The notes: generated by a model not told the origin, from the sequence alone. Positions 1 to 7,716 are shown, counted from the first letter of the stretch. The stretch: DNA of 40,463 nucleotides from Methylobacterium nodulans ORS 2060 (GCF_000022085.1 NC_011893.1:1-40463), one strand, 5' to 3'. Made by a program: numbers and translations.

Positions 1-41
1 TGCCTGAGCGGGCCGGCTCACGCGTTTGATTTCCTGAAAAG

Positions 42-68
42 AAAAGGGCGGCTCCCAAGCCGCCCTCG
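42..68 (-). terminator. Rho-independent terminator of the glycine-rich gene
   Basis: A perfect 8-bp stem, GGGCGGCT at 46-53 with AGCCGCCC at 58-65, has a 4-base loop. Read on the minus strand it is followed by a T-rich run (TTTTCTTTTC). It lies about 45 bases past the stop of the minus-strand glycine-rich gene at 109-837 and most likely ends that transcript. Confidence 0.8.
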
Positions 69-108
69 CCCCTCACGCGTGTTGCACAGCCGCATCTCGG
101 CTGCCGCT

Positions 109-837
109 TCAGTAGCCGGAGCCGCCCGGGCCGCCACGCCCGCCTACTCCTCCTCCAATTCCGGCGCCCCCAGCTCCGCCGGAGCCGCCGCCTGGACCAG
201 CACCGGCCAGTCCTCCTCGACCACCGATCCCGCCCGACAGACTTGGCCCGTCGGCTCCCGACTTCTTGCTGCCGTTCACCGCGCGACGAGACGTCGTCGG
301 ATCCAGACCGGTCAGGTACTCCTGACAATCGCTAAGCGTCATGTCGCCCGGGGGTACGGCCTGACCAGGATGCGTGAGCAGGTCCTGGCAGTAACCTGCC
401 AGAGGATCCGACACGCCGGATGCCGAGGGAGCGATGACGCCGCTCCGACCACCGCGGCCACCGGGCAGGCCCGGTAAGCCGGCGCCGTTGCCTCCTCGCC
501 CCGGCTGACCGGGTTCCGCTGCCGTGCCGAACAGCGTGGCGCAGTCTTCTGGATGATAGAGCGACGGCACCTCCGCAGCAGTCCCTTTCAGAAGCGCGAC
601 GCAGTACTGCCGCAGCTCGGCGGGATCGGACGGGGTCGGCGAACGGGAAGGCGTTCCGATCCGGCCCGGAGCACCGCCCCGGCCGCCCGGCAGCCCCGGA
701 AAGCCGGCACCGTCGCTCGATCCGGCCGGTGTCGCGAGGCCGCCGCGCGACACGGACGGGACGGGCGCAGCATGGGCCAGAACGCCCATGAGCCCGACGG
801 TTCCCAGCATCACGGTCAGAGCAGAGATCATCCTCAT
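109..837 (-). CDS. Secreted glycine-rich protein with paired-cysteine repeats
   Basis: A 242-residue protein with an N-terminal signal peptide (hydrophobic stretch about residues 3-23, cut near AHA-AP). Glycine-rich blocks (GGRGG, GLPGLPGGRGG) alternate with two similar non-glycine units of about 40 residues, each with two cysteines (QYC...DC and GYC...DC), so disulfides in the periplasm or outside the cell are plausible. The tail after about residue 195 is almost pure Gly/Ala/Arg and ends GGSGY. The next gene upstream on the same strand is also glycine-rich. No enzymatic motif is visible. It may be a structural or matrix protein, but the function is unknown. A terminator follows. Confidence 0.75.
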   Translation of the reverse strand: MRMISALTVMLGTVGLMGVLAHAAPVPSVSRGGLATPAGSSDGAGFPGLPGGRGGAPGRIGTPSRSPTPSDPAELRQYCVALLKGTAAEVPSLYHPEDCATLFGTAAEPGQPGRGGNGAGLPGLPGGRGGRSGVIAPSASGVSDPLAGYCQDLLTHPGQAVPPGDMTLSDCQEYLTGLDPTTSRRAVNGSKKSGADGPSLSGGIGGRGGLAGAGPGGGSGGAGGAGIGGGVGGRGGPGGSGY

Positions 838-988
838 CGGTCTGCCTCACGTGCGAGTGCGATGATCAGCCCCGTATCAGGATTGCGAGCGGGTCATCGC
901 ATCCACTCGCAGCACCCGGGATCGAGTCGCCGCCGCGGCGCTGCCCGGCGCCGCGGCGAGCTGTTGCAGCAGGACGTAGCCCCAGAGT

Positions 989-1510
989 TCAGTAGGAGTT
1001 GCCGCCCTGTCCGCCGGCCCCACCGACGCCACCGAAGCTGCCGTTGCCCCCGGCTCCGCCATTGCCGCCCCGGTTGCCGTAGCCGGCAGCCGATCCGCCT
1101 CCGCCGCCCGAGCCGCCGACGCCACCGTAAGTCCCCATGCCACCGCGCCCACCGTTGCCGCCATGGCCCCCGAACGCTCCCGAGCCGCCGCCGCCGCCGC
1201 CCCCGCCGGCCCCGCCGTAGTAGCCACCGCCACCGGCGCCACCGTTGCCACCATGCCCGCCGTAGGAGCCCGACCCGCCCCAGCCGCCGCCGCCGCCGGC
1301 CCCGCCATAGGCGCCGATGCCGCCGCGCCCACCGTTGCCACCGCGGCCGCCGTGGATGCCGTCCCCGCCACCGCCGCCCAGGCCGCCGTAGCCGCCGTAG
1401 TAGCCACCGCCTCCGGCGCCACCGCTTCCGCCCTGCCCGAAGGCGAAAGCCTGCTGTGAGAGGGCGAACATGCCGACCGCCGACATGATCATGATCATCG
1501 TCTTCTTCAT
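989..1510 (-). CDS. Secreted glycine-rich (GGX/GGY) repeat protein
   Basis: A 173-residue protein. The start is supported by the ribosome site AGGAGA five bases before ATG. A clear signal peptide (Lys-Lys start, hydrophobic core, cut near AFA-FG) is followed by a mature region of about 60% glycine in GGAGGGGYYGG and GGNGGRGG patterns, ending GGNSY. The repeats come in about four imperfect blocks. Long antisense open frames over it come only from skewed GGN/CCN codons. It lies 151 bases upstream of the other glycine-rich gene on the same strand. The function is unknown; a low-complexity extracellular or envelope protein is the best guess. Confidence 0.75.
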   Translation of the reverse strand: MKKTMIMIMSAVGMFALSQQAFAFGQGGSGGAGGGGYYGGYGGLGGGGGDGIHGGRGGNGGRGGIGAYGGAGGGGGWGGSGSYGGHGGNGGAGGGGYYGGAGGGGGGGGSGAFGGHGGNGGRGGMGTYGGVGGSGGGGGSAAGYGNRGGNGGAGGNGSFGGVGGAGGQGGNSY

Positions 1511-2122
1511 GATGCTCTCCTGTTCGCTTAAGTGTGGATGCCCGTCTGATTGAGGTATCGTGGCCCGATATCTTCGGTATTGGCCATGTTTCTGTAGTTT
1601 CAGGCGATTTCTTTTGCTCTGAATTGTTCAAGCCAGACGATGATCTGGTGTCGCCATCGGCGGCCTACCCGATCGGTAGACTCGCTGTGATGATGGCTGC
1701 CCGATTTGCGTTGTTGTGTTAACCATGCTCTCTGCTGACTGAATGAAGACTGAATACTCTTCATGCACTCAGTTCAGATACTTGGAAGTCCGCGCTGTTT
1801 CCAAGTACAAGCGTCCACCAAGGGCGTCCGCCGGTGTCGGAAGCCCTGAACGATGCGCACCCACCTTGCCGTGGTTCTCGTTGCGCTCCAGTAGTTTAGC
1901 CAGGCGCCCGGGGGTCGCCCGCCAGCGGCTGCGCTGTCCTGGTTGAGCCAAGAGGGGCACCGATTGTGCCGACAGCTCTAGAAACAACGCGCCGTCTTGT
2001 TTGTGCTGGCTCACACACCAGGCCGATCGCCATCAGCGCGCGCGGTCTCGTACAGGCGCGGACATGTGCACCTGCTACGGATATGAGCTAGGGCGAGGCT
2101 TTTGCTCGCGAGGAGCTGTAGG
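1511..2122. other. Intergenic stretch without a convincing gene
   Basis: About 610 bases between divergent genes, which should include the promoter of the glycine-rich gene near 1511-1700. An interrupted palindrome ATGAAG/CTTCAT lies at about 1743-1765. Short open frames here lack ribosome sites and protein-like composition. The last 40 bases before 2123 match the sequence at 21091-21135 (see the repeat entries). Confidence 0.4.
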
Positions 2123-2329
2123 ATGGCCGATACCGAGGCCTTCGACATCGTGGCCGAGTTCAACGCGCTTCTCATCGAGGCCGGCAGCATCTGGGATGTC
2201 ATCGATCGCCAGGACGGCAACCGGACGACCATCACCTTCCTGACTGAGCACGAGGCCCGCGTCATCTGCGAGGAGTGGAACTGGCAGGAAGGCCGGGAGC
2301 GGTTCAAGGTGGTGAAGCGGAGAGACTGA
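2123..2329 (+). CDS. Small conserved protein, GRERFKVVKR tail
   Basis: A 68-residue protein starting MADTEAFD. This ATG is chosen over an upstream in-frame one because AGGAG stands seven bases before it. It is acidic at the N terminus and basic at the end (GRERFKVVKRRD), with no signal peptide or membrane segment. Not recognised as a named family. Decayed relatives occur in this window: the upstream region and start recur at 21091-21150, and the tail (GRERFKLVKR) recurs on the minus strand at 22365-22453. A GC-rich hairpin repeat follows at 2431 and probably ends the transcript. Function unknown. Confidence 0.65.
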   Translation: MADTEAFDIVAEFNALLIEAGSIWDVIDRQDGNRTTITFLTEHEARVICEEWNWQEGRERFKVVKRRD

Positions 2330-2430
2330 GCCCTCAGAACCGTCCAGAGGGACTGCGATCAACATTAGTCATTGTGCAAGTACGCCGGCTGATCTGATAT
2401 TGGGATGAGCTTTGTGCAAGTACGCCTACT

Positions 2431-2525
2431 GACGCCGGCCGGGCCTCACCAGCTCGAGCCGGCGTCTCTTTGCCCGGCATCTGCCCGGTTCGGGCCGACA
2501 GATCACTGCAGTAGATCCGCCCGCC
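2431..2525 (+). repeat. Dispersed hairpin repeat R2, copy 1 (terminator-like)
   Basis: Contains a perfect 9-bp stem, GACGCCGGC at 2431-2439 and GCCGGCGTC at 2457-2465, followed by TCTTTG, so it can act as a terminator for the 68-residue gene. About 90 bases match 21204-21273 (same strand) and the reverse complement of 23191-23283, including the flanking TTTGCCCGG and CCGGTT...GGCCGACA blocks. Confidence 0.7.
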
Positions 2526-2805
2526 CACGAGGCCCCGCCAGAGGCCGATCAACCGGCCCTCGACTATGCGCCGGCTCGAGCCCCGCGCGAGGCCTTCGGA
2601 ACACTGTCCGGAGGCACCATAGCGTGTTCCATACTCGGGCTTACGCGCCTCGCGAAACCCTCACGCGCGTGAGGGGCGATACAGCCTTGAAGTTGGCGGA
2701 GACAACCTGTGGACGATAGGAGTAACCTCGACAGCGTTCACGAGGTGAGTATGCGCAATATGGATTGCATAAATTGACGGAAAAAGCTTATGTAGAGGCA
2801 CATTA

Positions 2806-3006
2806 TTGGAGCACAATGAGACGCCTGTGCCTCGCGAACTTGACGCTGAAGTTGTTGATCTCATTAGGAAGCTTCTCATCAAACTTCCGATCCTTGCAGA
2901 TCGAGATGACGATGTTGGCATAGCTGCTCGCGAGCTTGAGAGAGCATTGCTGCGTTTTACAAATGCAATTGCCGTTACAGATGGCGGGGGCCAAGCGACG
3001 CATTAG
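2806..3006 (+). CDS. Possible small acidic protein
   Basis: An open frame of 66 codons beginning with TTG in a locally AT-rich stretch. The product (MEHNETPVPRELDAEVV...) has amphipathic helix patterning (LIRKLLIKLPIL, RELERALLRF), typical of a real small protein. No clear ribosome site stands before the TTG, and an ATG ten bases later is in another frame. It could be the decayed start of whatever preceded the AraC fragment. No family recognised. Confidence 0.35.
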   Translation: MEHNETPVPRELDAEVVDLIRKLLIKLPILADRDDDVGIAARELERALLRFTNAIAVTDGGGQATH

Positions 3007-3103
3007 CCGTAGCCAAATGCTTCCATCTAGCACTAATCCAGCAGCTTGAGGCCGCCATTCCCGCTGACATGGCAGACGAGCTTCACCAGCGCTTGCGCAC
3101 GCG

Positions 3104-3385
3104 ATGACTGAGAAGCCGCTCACTGCGCGGCAGGTCGCGCAGATGATGGGGATCCATCAGCGCACGCTGAGCCGCCGGCTGAAGTCCGAAGGCACGAGCT
3201 TCACACAGGTCGCCGACGAGACGCGGCTTCGCATCGCGACGCAGTTGTTGGCCGACACCGACATGAGTATGGCGCAGATCTCGACCACGCTGAAGTTCTC
3301 GGAGCCGGCCGCGTTCACCCACGCTTTCCGGCGCTGGACCGGCACGACACCGAGCGCGTGGCGGAAGGAACACCAGCGTCTTTGA
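3104..3385 (+). pseudogene. C-terminal DNA-binding fragment of an AraC-family regulator
   Basis: The 93 codons encode both helix-turn-helix units of an AraC-type domain: ARQVAQMMGIHQRTLSRRLK (first) and SMAQISTTLKFSEPAAFTHAFRRWTGTTPSAWR (second, with the family signature). Full AraC regulators of this type are about 300-350 residues, so the effector-binding N-terminal two thirds are missing. No ribosome site precedes the ATG. Another frame just upstream reads QQLEAAIPADMADELHQRL and runs into it, which looks like the eroded linker after a frameshift. It is probably a nonfunctional remnant; a free-standing DNA-binding domain is less likely. Confidence 0.7.
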
Positions 3386-3496
3386 AAGGCCATGCGGCGC
3401 GGAACATCCAGACGGCGCTCAGCTAGCAAAGTTTAGAGCGCTGCGCCGGTAGGTGTGTTCCTCTGGACCAGTTCGATCCCCATCGAACCAGACCTC

Positions 3497-3560
3497 AGCC
3501 CGCCCGGTCCTGCCGTGGCGGGCTTTTCTCGTCCCATACACCGGCTTACGCGTAGCGCGT
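3497..3560. terminator. Bidirectional terminator inside repeat R1, copy 1
   Basis: An 8-bp stem, AGCCCGCC at 3497-3504 with GGCGGGCT at 3517-3524, is followed by TTTTCTCG on the plus strand. The hairpin plus the following TCGTCCCATAC...GGCTTACGCG is nearly identical to 4951-5025. A second small hairpin (GTTCGAT/ATCGAAC, 3471-3488) lies just before it. It could serve the AraC fragment on the plus strand or the methyltransferase on the minus strand. Confidence 0.65.
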
Positions 3561-3637
3561 CGCCTCGCGCGCAGGCAGCCTGTGTTGGTTGCGGATGAGT
3601 GAGGTCCAGGTAAGCTCAACGACCTGCGACTGTAATG

Positions 3638-4528
3638 CTAAGCCTTCGCCTCATAGACGGCATGCCACATCGACGCGGGCTCCCCACGGGGCCCGTAGCG
3701 GAAGCGCTTCTTCTCGGCGACATGGTCGAAGCCCGCGTCGCGGATCATCGCGGAGAGGGCGTGCGCGCTGAAACGCCACCAGATGTTCTCGCTGAAGGCC
3801 CCGTCGTACTGCATGATCGGCAGGCCGTCGAGGCGGTCGAGATCCGGGTAGATGCAGTCGGAGATCATGGCCGTTCCGCGGGTGACCCGGCGGATGTTGT
3901 AGAGCGCCCGCGCCGGATCGCGCAGATGCAGCAGCAAGTCGCCGCAATGCACGAAATCGAAACGGCCGAGCCGTTCGGGGGACAGGTCGTAGACGTTGCA
4001 GTGGGTGTGCTTCACCGCCGAGCCGAGCACCTCATGGGCGAGGCGGAAGCCCTCGCCGAAGGGCCGGTCGAGCTCGGCCTCGGTCATGGTCTCGCGCAGG
4101 CGCCAGGGCAGGTCGAGCTCGCGCGCGGAGCGGATGTCGAGGGCGATCACCTCGGCCGCGCCGCGGCGCTCGAACTCGAAGGACCAGAAGCCGTCGAAGC
4201 AGGCGATATCGAGCACGCGCATCCCGTCGAGCCGCTCGGGCAGGCCGTAGAGGGGTAGGATGCCGCGGTGATCGTAGAAGCCCGGCGTGACGAGGCCCTC
4301 GCCGAGATCGAGGGTGTGATACCAGTTGATCCGGGCGACGGCCTCTGCCAAGGGGCCTGCCGGCGCCGCTTCCGGGGAGGCCGCAACGGCCGCAGCCGGC
4401 GCGGCCGTTCTCCCCGAGTAATGCCGAAGCGCGCCAACAATGGGCATCGAGAATTCGAGTCCCGCCCGGTTGCCGCTGGCGAAAACGGTTGTGCGCAGAC
4501 CGAGAAGGTCCAATTGATGTGTCGTCAT
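3638..4528 (-). CDS. CmoB-like class I SAM-dependent methyltransferase
   Basis: A 296-residue protein. The core matches the methyltransferase family that includes CmoB (DUF1698): INWYHTLDLGEG (about residue 87), the glycine-poor SAM loop RVLDIACFDGFWSFE (about 124-138), an acidic residue ending strand 2 (VIALDI), and FDFVHCGDLLLHLRDPARAL (motif post-II). The first 80 residues are Ala/Pro-rich and unlike CmoB, and it is shorter than typical CmoB (about 320), so the substrate need not be tRNA. The small peptide gene at 4622-4729 lies 93 bases upstream on the same strand, and a terminator-bearing repeat lies downstream. Substrate unknown; methylation of a small molecule, sugar or peptide is possible. 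Confidence 0.8.
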   Translation of the reverse strand: MTTHQLDLLGLRTTVFASGNRAGLEFSMPIVGALRHYSGRTAAPAAAVAASPEAAPAGPLAEAVARINWYHTLDLGEGLVTPGFYDHRGILPLYGLPERLDGMRVLDIACFDGFWSFEFERRGAAEVIALDIRSARELDLPWRLRETMTEAELDRPFGEGFRLAHEVLGSAVKHTHCNVYDLSPERLGRFDFVHCGDLLLHLRDPARALYNIRRVTRGTAMISDCIYPDLDRLDGLPIMQYDGAFSENIWWRFSAHALSAMIRDAGFDHVAEKKRFRYGPRGEPASMWHAVYEAKA

Positions 4529-4621
4529 GGGTTCGCCCCTTTCCGTTGCTGAGTTTTCGACGGGCCCTCTATTCCAAGCTCAATACGAGCGCCCTTGAGA
4601 CCGCGTTAGGGACCGGTGTGC

Positions 4622-4729
4622 TTATGGACCGCCAGCAACAGCGGCCAACTCGTCCGCGGTCAATTCCCGGTCTTCTTCACTCAGCGATACATGCTTGGTG
4701 CTGCCGTTTTCAATTTTCAGATCACCCAT
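4622..4729 (-). CDS. 35-residue peptide with double-glycine leader-like end
   Basis: Starting at ATG 4729, preceded by GAGGG, the peptide begins MGDLKIENG and ends ELTADELAAVAGGP. The pattern E-L-x-x-x-E-L-x-x-V-x-G-G is the hallmark of leaders cleaved by C39-type bacteriocin exporters, and of many short alphaproteobacterial peptides. Here only one residue follows the GG, so a normal core peptide is missing. A longer in-frame start at 5026 would run through the terminator repeat and is unlikely. The methyltransferase is the next gene on the strand. This may be a leader-only or truncated ribosomal peptide; no exporter is seen in the window. Confidence 0.55.
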   Translation of the reverse strand: MGDLKIENGSTKHVSLSEEDRELTADELAAVAGGP

Positions 4730-4950
4730 CTGACATCCCTCGATTGAACAACCGAGTAATTGCGGCCAGCCGTTGAGCGCTAGCAGATAAGTGAAGGCGG
4801 CGCTGTGCGGCACGATACAGAAAATTAGAGCCGAATCTGCTCCAAGCTTGGCGGTGTAACTTGAGCAATACGGATTGGGGTATGGAGATTTTGCGTGGAA
4901 CGTGAGTGTATTGGCCGAGGTGCTCCACGGGGCAGCCTCCCCATCCGAGA

Positions 4951-5025
4951 AAAGCCCGCCCGGTCCTGCCGTGGCGGGCTCTTCTCGTCCCATACCGGGG
5001 CTTATGCGAATGGGCCGCCCACGCA
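4951..5025. repeat. Repeat R1, copy 2, with bidirectional terminator
   Basis: The stem AGCCCGCC (4953-4960)/GGCGGGCT (4973-4980) repeats the hairpin at 3497 with an identical loop. It is followed by CTTCTCGTCCCATACC and then GGGGCTTATGCGAATGGGCC, which recurs at 7360-7393. AAA before the stem gives a short T-run on the minus strand, so it may end the membrane-protein gene at 5042. Confidence 0.7.
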
Positions 5026-5041
5026 CGTTGGTGCGCAGGCT

Positions 5042-5428
5042 TTACAGATCGGGATCGGGATCTTCGTCGTCGCCCCACAGGTTCGGCCCGCTTTTCGTGC
5101 GCGGCTGCAATTTTTCAATAGCGCTCTGAACGCGCAAAATGCGCTCAGATAGTTGTTCCTGCTCCGCTATGATGTCGTTTAGAGCGTAATAGCTGAGTAC
5201 TATACTGCGATGAGTTGAGTAAGTTGCGCTTACAAGCTCACTACATGCGGTAAATATAACGCCGCATAAGATAAGCCATGTCAATATCTCGCCCGTCCTA
5301 TAGTAAATTACCCCAGCTATAGCGAAAAATATAATACCTAAGCCTCCTGAAAGCACAGGACTTGGTGCGTAATGTCCAAAGCCAAAGCTATTGAACATTG
5401 ATTTATGGCGCTGATACGATCCGCTCAT
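5042..5428 (-). CDS. Small membrane protein with two helices and a coiled coil
   Basis: A 128-residue product. The start at MSGSYQRHK is chosen because GGAGG precedes it at close spacing and because the upstream extension matches a decayed tail seen elsewhere. Two hydrophobic helices (about residues 25-42 and 47-66) are followed by a helical, charged stretch (NDIIAEQEQLSERILRVQSAIEKL) likely to form a coiled coil, and an acidic end DDEDPDPDL. The base composition is more AT-rich than its neighbours, which suggests transfer. No family recognised. The topology is probably both ends in the cytoplasm. Confidence 0.6.
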   Translation of the reverse strand: MSGSYQRHKSMFNSFGFGHYAPSPVLSGGLGIIFFAIAGVIYYRTGEILTWLILCGVIFTACSELVSATYSTHRSIVLSYYALNDIIAEQEQLSERILRVQSAIEKLQPRTKSGPNLWGDDEDPDPDL

Positions 5429-5520
5429 CCAGCCCTCCACCGGCTCGCAGATAATCCGCAGGGTCGAGCCTTCCGATAGCCCTTCCAAGCCGTACGAGCG
5501 CAGCTTCAGAGATGTCGAAT
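5429..5520 (-). pseudogene. Tail fragment of the decayed helix-turn-helix family
   Basis: In one minus-strand frame this reads ISEAALVRLGRAIG, matching the conserved C-terminal tail SPLEAALARLAxAIG found in the remnants at 5593, 7787 and 8255. No start or remaining domain is present. It lies immediately before the membrane-protein gene, overlapping its leader. Confidence 0.45.
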
Positions 5521-5592
5521 CTCGCGAGCCACCCCGCCTGCTGCCGCCCTGTCTTCCGGCAGCCCTTGCGACGGTTCCGCTGGCCTCTGCCC

Positions 5593-6020
5593 TCACAGTC
5601 CTATCCCCTGGGCGAGCCGTGCGAGCGCAGCTTCGAGGGGCGAGTCCGGCTCCGGCCGATTCCGCTCGCCAGAATGGAAGGACGCTAGCGCTGGGCTGTC
5701 TATTCTGGCGACTTGGCTCGGCAGGATGGCCCTAGACGGCTCAGGCAGCCTCACAGGTGGCCGAGGCGGCGCGGATGGTGTTGATGGGGCCGCCGAGCTG
5801 GCGAACGGGCGCCACGGGCCGCCTGAGCGCGAGCGTTGGCTGCCGTGAAGGCTGGCAGATAGTCCGGCCCGAACCGCCACTGCACCGGCTTGCGCTGGAG
5901 GCCGTGCTCCGTCGCGCGGTAGGACGAGCCGGCGACCTCGATGCGCTCCACGAACCCGACTTCCTCCAAGACGCGCAGGGCTACGAGCGGCGGCTGCGCG
6001 TCTGAGGATGTAGGCGAGAG
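5593..6020 (-). pseudogene. Frameshifted helix-turn-helix regulator remnant
   Basis: Three minus-strand frames join into one protein. GTLAYILRR is followed, in another frame, by LEEVGFVERIEVAGSSYRAT...RKPVQWRFGPDYLPAFTAANARA. A second shift leads to PPRPPVRLPEPSRAILPSQVA and finally SPLEAALARLAQGIGL with a stop. The order (winged-helix end, FGxDYxPAF motif, Pro-rich linker, PLEAALARL tail) matches a DNA-binding family common in Methylobacterium as I recall it. At least two frameshifts make it nonfunctional. A 9-bp palindrome, CGCCAGAAT/ATTCTGGCG (5667-5675 and 5702-5710), lies inside the linker. Confidence 0.6.
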
Positions 6021-6028
6021 TGCCTATC

Positions 6029-6096
6029 ATCGCCATGCCCGGCGCGTGGAGCGCTTCTGGATCCGCAGAGTGCGCTGGCAGCCCGCAGCGGGCCGG
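6029..6096 (+). repeat. Direct repeat left of the Crp/Fnr gene
   Basis: The sequence around CTTCTGGATCCGCAGAGTGC recurs in the same orientation at 7211-7277 (CCTCTGGATCCGCAGACTGC), with further matches on both sides. The two copies bracket the regulator gene at 6319-7053, about 1.2 kb apart. Confidence 0.55.
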
Positions 6097-6318
6097 ACCG
6101 ACAGGTTTGTTGTCCAACCGCACAGTTGAGATCCGTCCAGAAAGTGAGCCGAGTCGGACTTGAGAGGCCGACCCGGCAGCGTCGCGGAGCGAGGTAGGAA
6201 ATCCGCGAGGCCGTGCGTCATCTCCATCTCAATCGGGGCGACATGACGGCGCCCCATACCGCGCCTTACGTCGATATTGGGTATACCCGTGAGAGGCACG
6301 TCAGCTCAGGCAAATATG

Positions 6319-7053
6319 TCATGCTTCATGCCGGATCCCTTCACCGAAGCTCAAAGTGCCGCTCAGATAACCGGGATCAAACTCTGCAAATCGCTCTAAC
6401 CGCTCGACATCAGGAATTGTCACTCGGCGATTTGCCACGATTAGCAAATCAGCATCCCTCAATGACTTCAAAACACGATTGACGTGAACATTTGACAATC
6501 CGAATATCTCCCCCAGATCAGACTGAGTGAGATTGAATTCATAACTGCTCTCATCAGCAAGGCCAACCGCACGCAAGCGTACAAGCATCTCGCAAAAGAA
6601 GTGTGCTATTCGCTTGTCAGCCTCTCTTCCCATATTGGCCAACCACGCCTGCATCGTGCTGAGCTTCACGAGAGTTACCCACCAAAGCGCTCGCGCAATG
6701 CCTGGGTATGTGTTGATCAACTCGACCATCGTTTGACGCGGAATGTCCGCGACTTTGCAGGTGGTAAGCGCTGCCACTCTGTTTTGAAGGACAAATGGCA
6801 TAGGCACATGCCCGTCGCAGAGGTCGCCGGGAACAATAAGGGAGATAATCCGGCGATTCCCGCCTGCCCATATCTTGTATCTACAGGCGAATCCGCCTAA
6901 TATGAGATGCACATTGTCAGCAAAATCATTATCGTATACATCAGAACGAGCCACCACAAATCTTTCCCGTAAATTTACATCTTGCAGAGCTTTTATCTCG
7001 ACGCCTGATAATACACCAGCTTGCTCAAGTCGTCTTATCAGACGGTTGTACAT
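6319..7053 (-). CDS. Crp/Fnr-family transcription regulator
   Basis: A 244-residue protein of typical family length. The N-terminal cyclic-nucleotide-like beta barrel covers about residues 20-120 (GGFACRYKIWAGGNRRIISLIVPGDLCD, the LVPGD-like turn). The dimer helix (about 125-160) is followed by a winged helix with NLTQSDLGEIFGLSNVHVNRVLKSL, the Crp-type recognition region. No N-terminal cysteine cluster is present, so an FNR iron-sulfur sensor is unlikely. The ligand is unknown. The gene is AT-richer than its surroundings and sits alone between direct repeats, suggesting acquisition as a cassette. Confidence 0.9.
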   Translation of the reverse strand: MYNRLIRRLEQAGVLSGVEIKALQDVNLRERFVVARSDVYDNDFADNVHLILGGFACRYKIWAGGNRRIISLIVPGDLCDGHVPMPFVLQNRVAALTTCKVADIPRQTMVELINTYPGIARALWWVTLVKLSTMQAWLANMGREADKRIAHFFCEMLVRLRAVGLADESSYEFNLTQSDLGEIFGLSNVHVNRVLKSLRDADLLIVANRRVTIPDVERLERFAEFDPGYLSGTLSFGEGIRHEA

Positions 7054-7210
7054 ACTGAATCCCCTCTCTCAAGGGTAGCAGCATCTTTTAGTATGCAACC
7101 CAGTATACAGTCCGGACCAACCGCTACAATCCCTGATGCGAGCTGCGGGTACGGCATCCCTTGCCCGAACTCATCGTGATACTCGCTGGCGCCGTTCGGG
7201 GTTTGGCGGT

Positions 7211-7277
7211 CGCCATACACCTGCGCGTAGAGCACCTCTGGATCCGCAGACTGCGCTGCTCAGCAGGCAGCGGCCGC
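7211..7277 (+). repeat. Direct repeat right of the Crp/Fnr gene
   Basis: Second copy of the repeat at 6029-6096, same orientation. The 7054-7476 stretch holds this repeat, a partial R1 copy and no convincing gene. A 65-codon minus-strand open frame (7038-7235, containing VYGDRQTPNGASEYHDEFG) looks partly protein-like but has no ribosome site and may be a fragment. Confidence 0.5.
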
Positions 7278-7359
7278 CGGTCACGGCACCCCAACTGGTT
7301 TGGGGCCAACGGGGCAGCGTGACGGTGGCACCAATACCGCCAAGCGCAGCCGGCACAAT

Positions 7360-7393
7360 CCATACCGGGCTTATGCGAATGGGCCGGCCGCAC
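7360..7393 (+). repeat. Repeat R1, partial copy 3
   Basis: CATACCGGGCTTATGCGAAT and the following GGGCCG match 4993-5020 almost exactly, but the terminator stem is absent. A weaker relative lies at 2629-2655 (CATACTCGGGCTTACGCG). Confidence 0.55.
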
Positions 7394-7476
7394 GCGCGCG
7401 ATCACCGCCTCGTCTTAGCGCCACAGATGAACGACGAGGCGGTGATCGCGCGCGCCTTCAAGGCCGAGGAACCAGT

Positions 7477-7716
7477 CTAGGCTTCCGCGATGTAGATTTC
7501 GCTGCCGAAACCATGCCTAACGGCTTCCTCACCTGCCCACACGATCGCCTCAGTGACCTTCCCTGTGACGAAGACACCTGTAGTCACGATGCCTTCCTTC
7601 GTGACTGTCACGTCGAATTCCGGTGCGCGACTTGAATGGTGCCACTCATACACGGTCACATTGTTGTCGGGATCCGTCGGCTTTTCGCCGTTTCGCAGAA
7701 TCGTGACTCCAGGCAT
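7477..7716 (-). CDS. Small conserved hypothetical protein
   Basis: A 79-residue protein with a strong ribosome site (AGGAGG, eight bases before ATG). It has an alternating beta pattern (VTILRNGE, NVTVYEWHH, EFDVTVTKEGIVTTGVFVTGK) then a helix (VTEAIVWAGEEAVRHGF), suggesting a compact alpha/beta fold. No signal peptide, membrane helix or cysteine. Family not recognised. It stands alone, with the stop next to a region of repeats. Confidence 0.7.
   Translation of the reverse strand: MPGVTILRNGEKPTDPDNNVTVYEWHHSSRAPEFDVTVTKEGIVTTGVFVTGKVTEAIVWAGEEAVRHGFGSEIYIAEA

Noticed and set aside
553..1488. 311-codon Arg/His-rich frame on the plus strand
   Set aside because: Antisense to glycine-rich genes; GGN codons read as CCN/NCC/CNC produce artificial Arg/Pro/His runs.
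1769..2014. 81-codon minus-strand frame
   Set aside because: No ribosome site and no recognisable fold pattern; probably chance in GC-rich DNA.
3471..3488. GTTCGAT-CCCC-ATCGAAC resembling a tRNA T-arm
   Set aside because: The stem is 7 bp with a 4-base loop, and no acceptor, D or anticodon arm is nearby; it is a simple hairpin.
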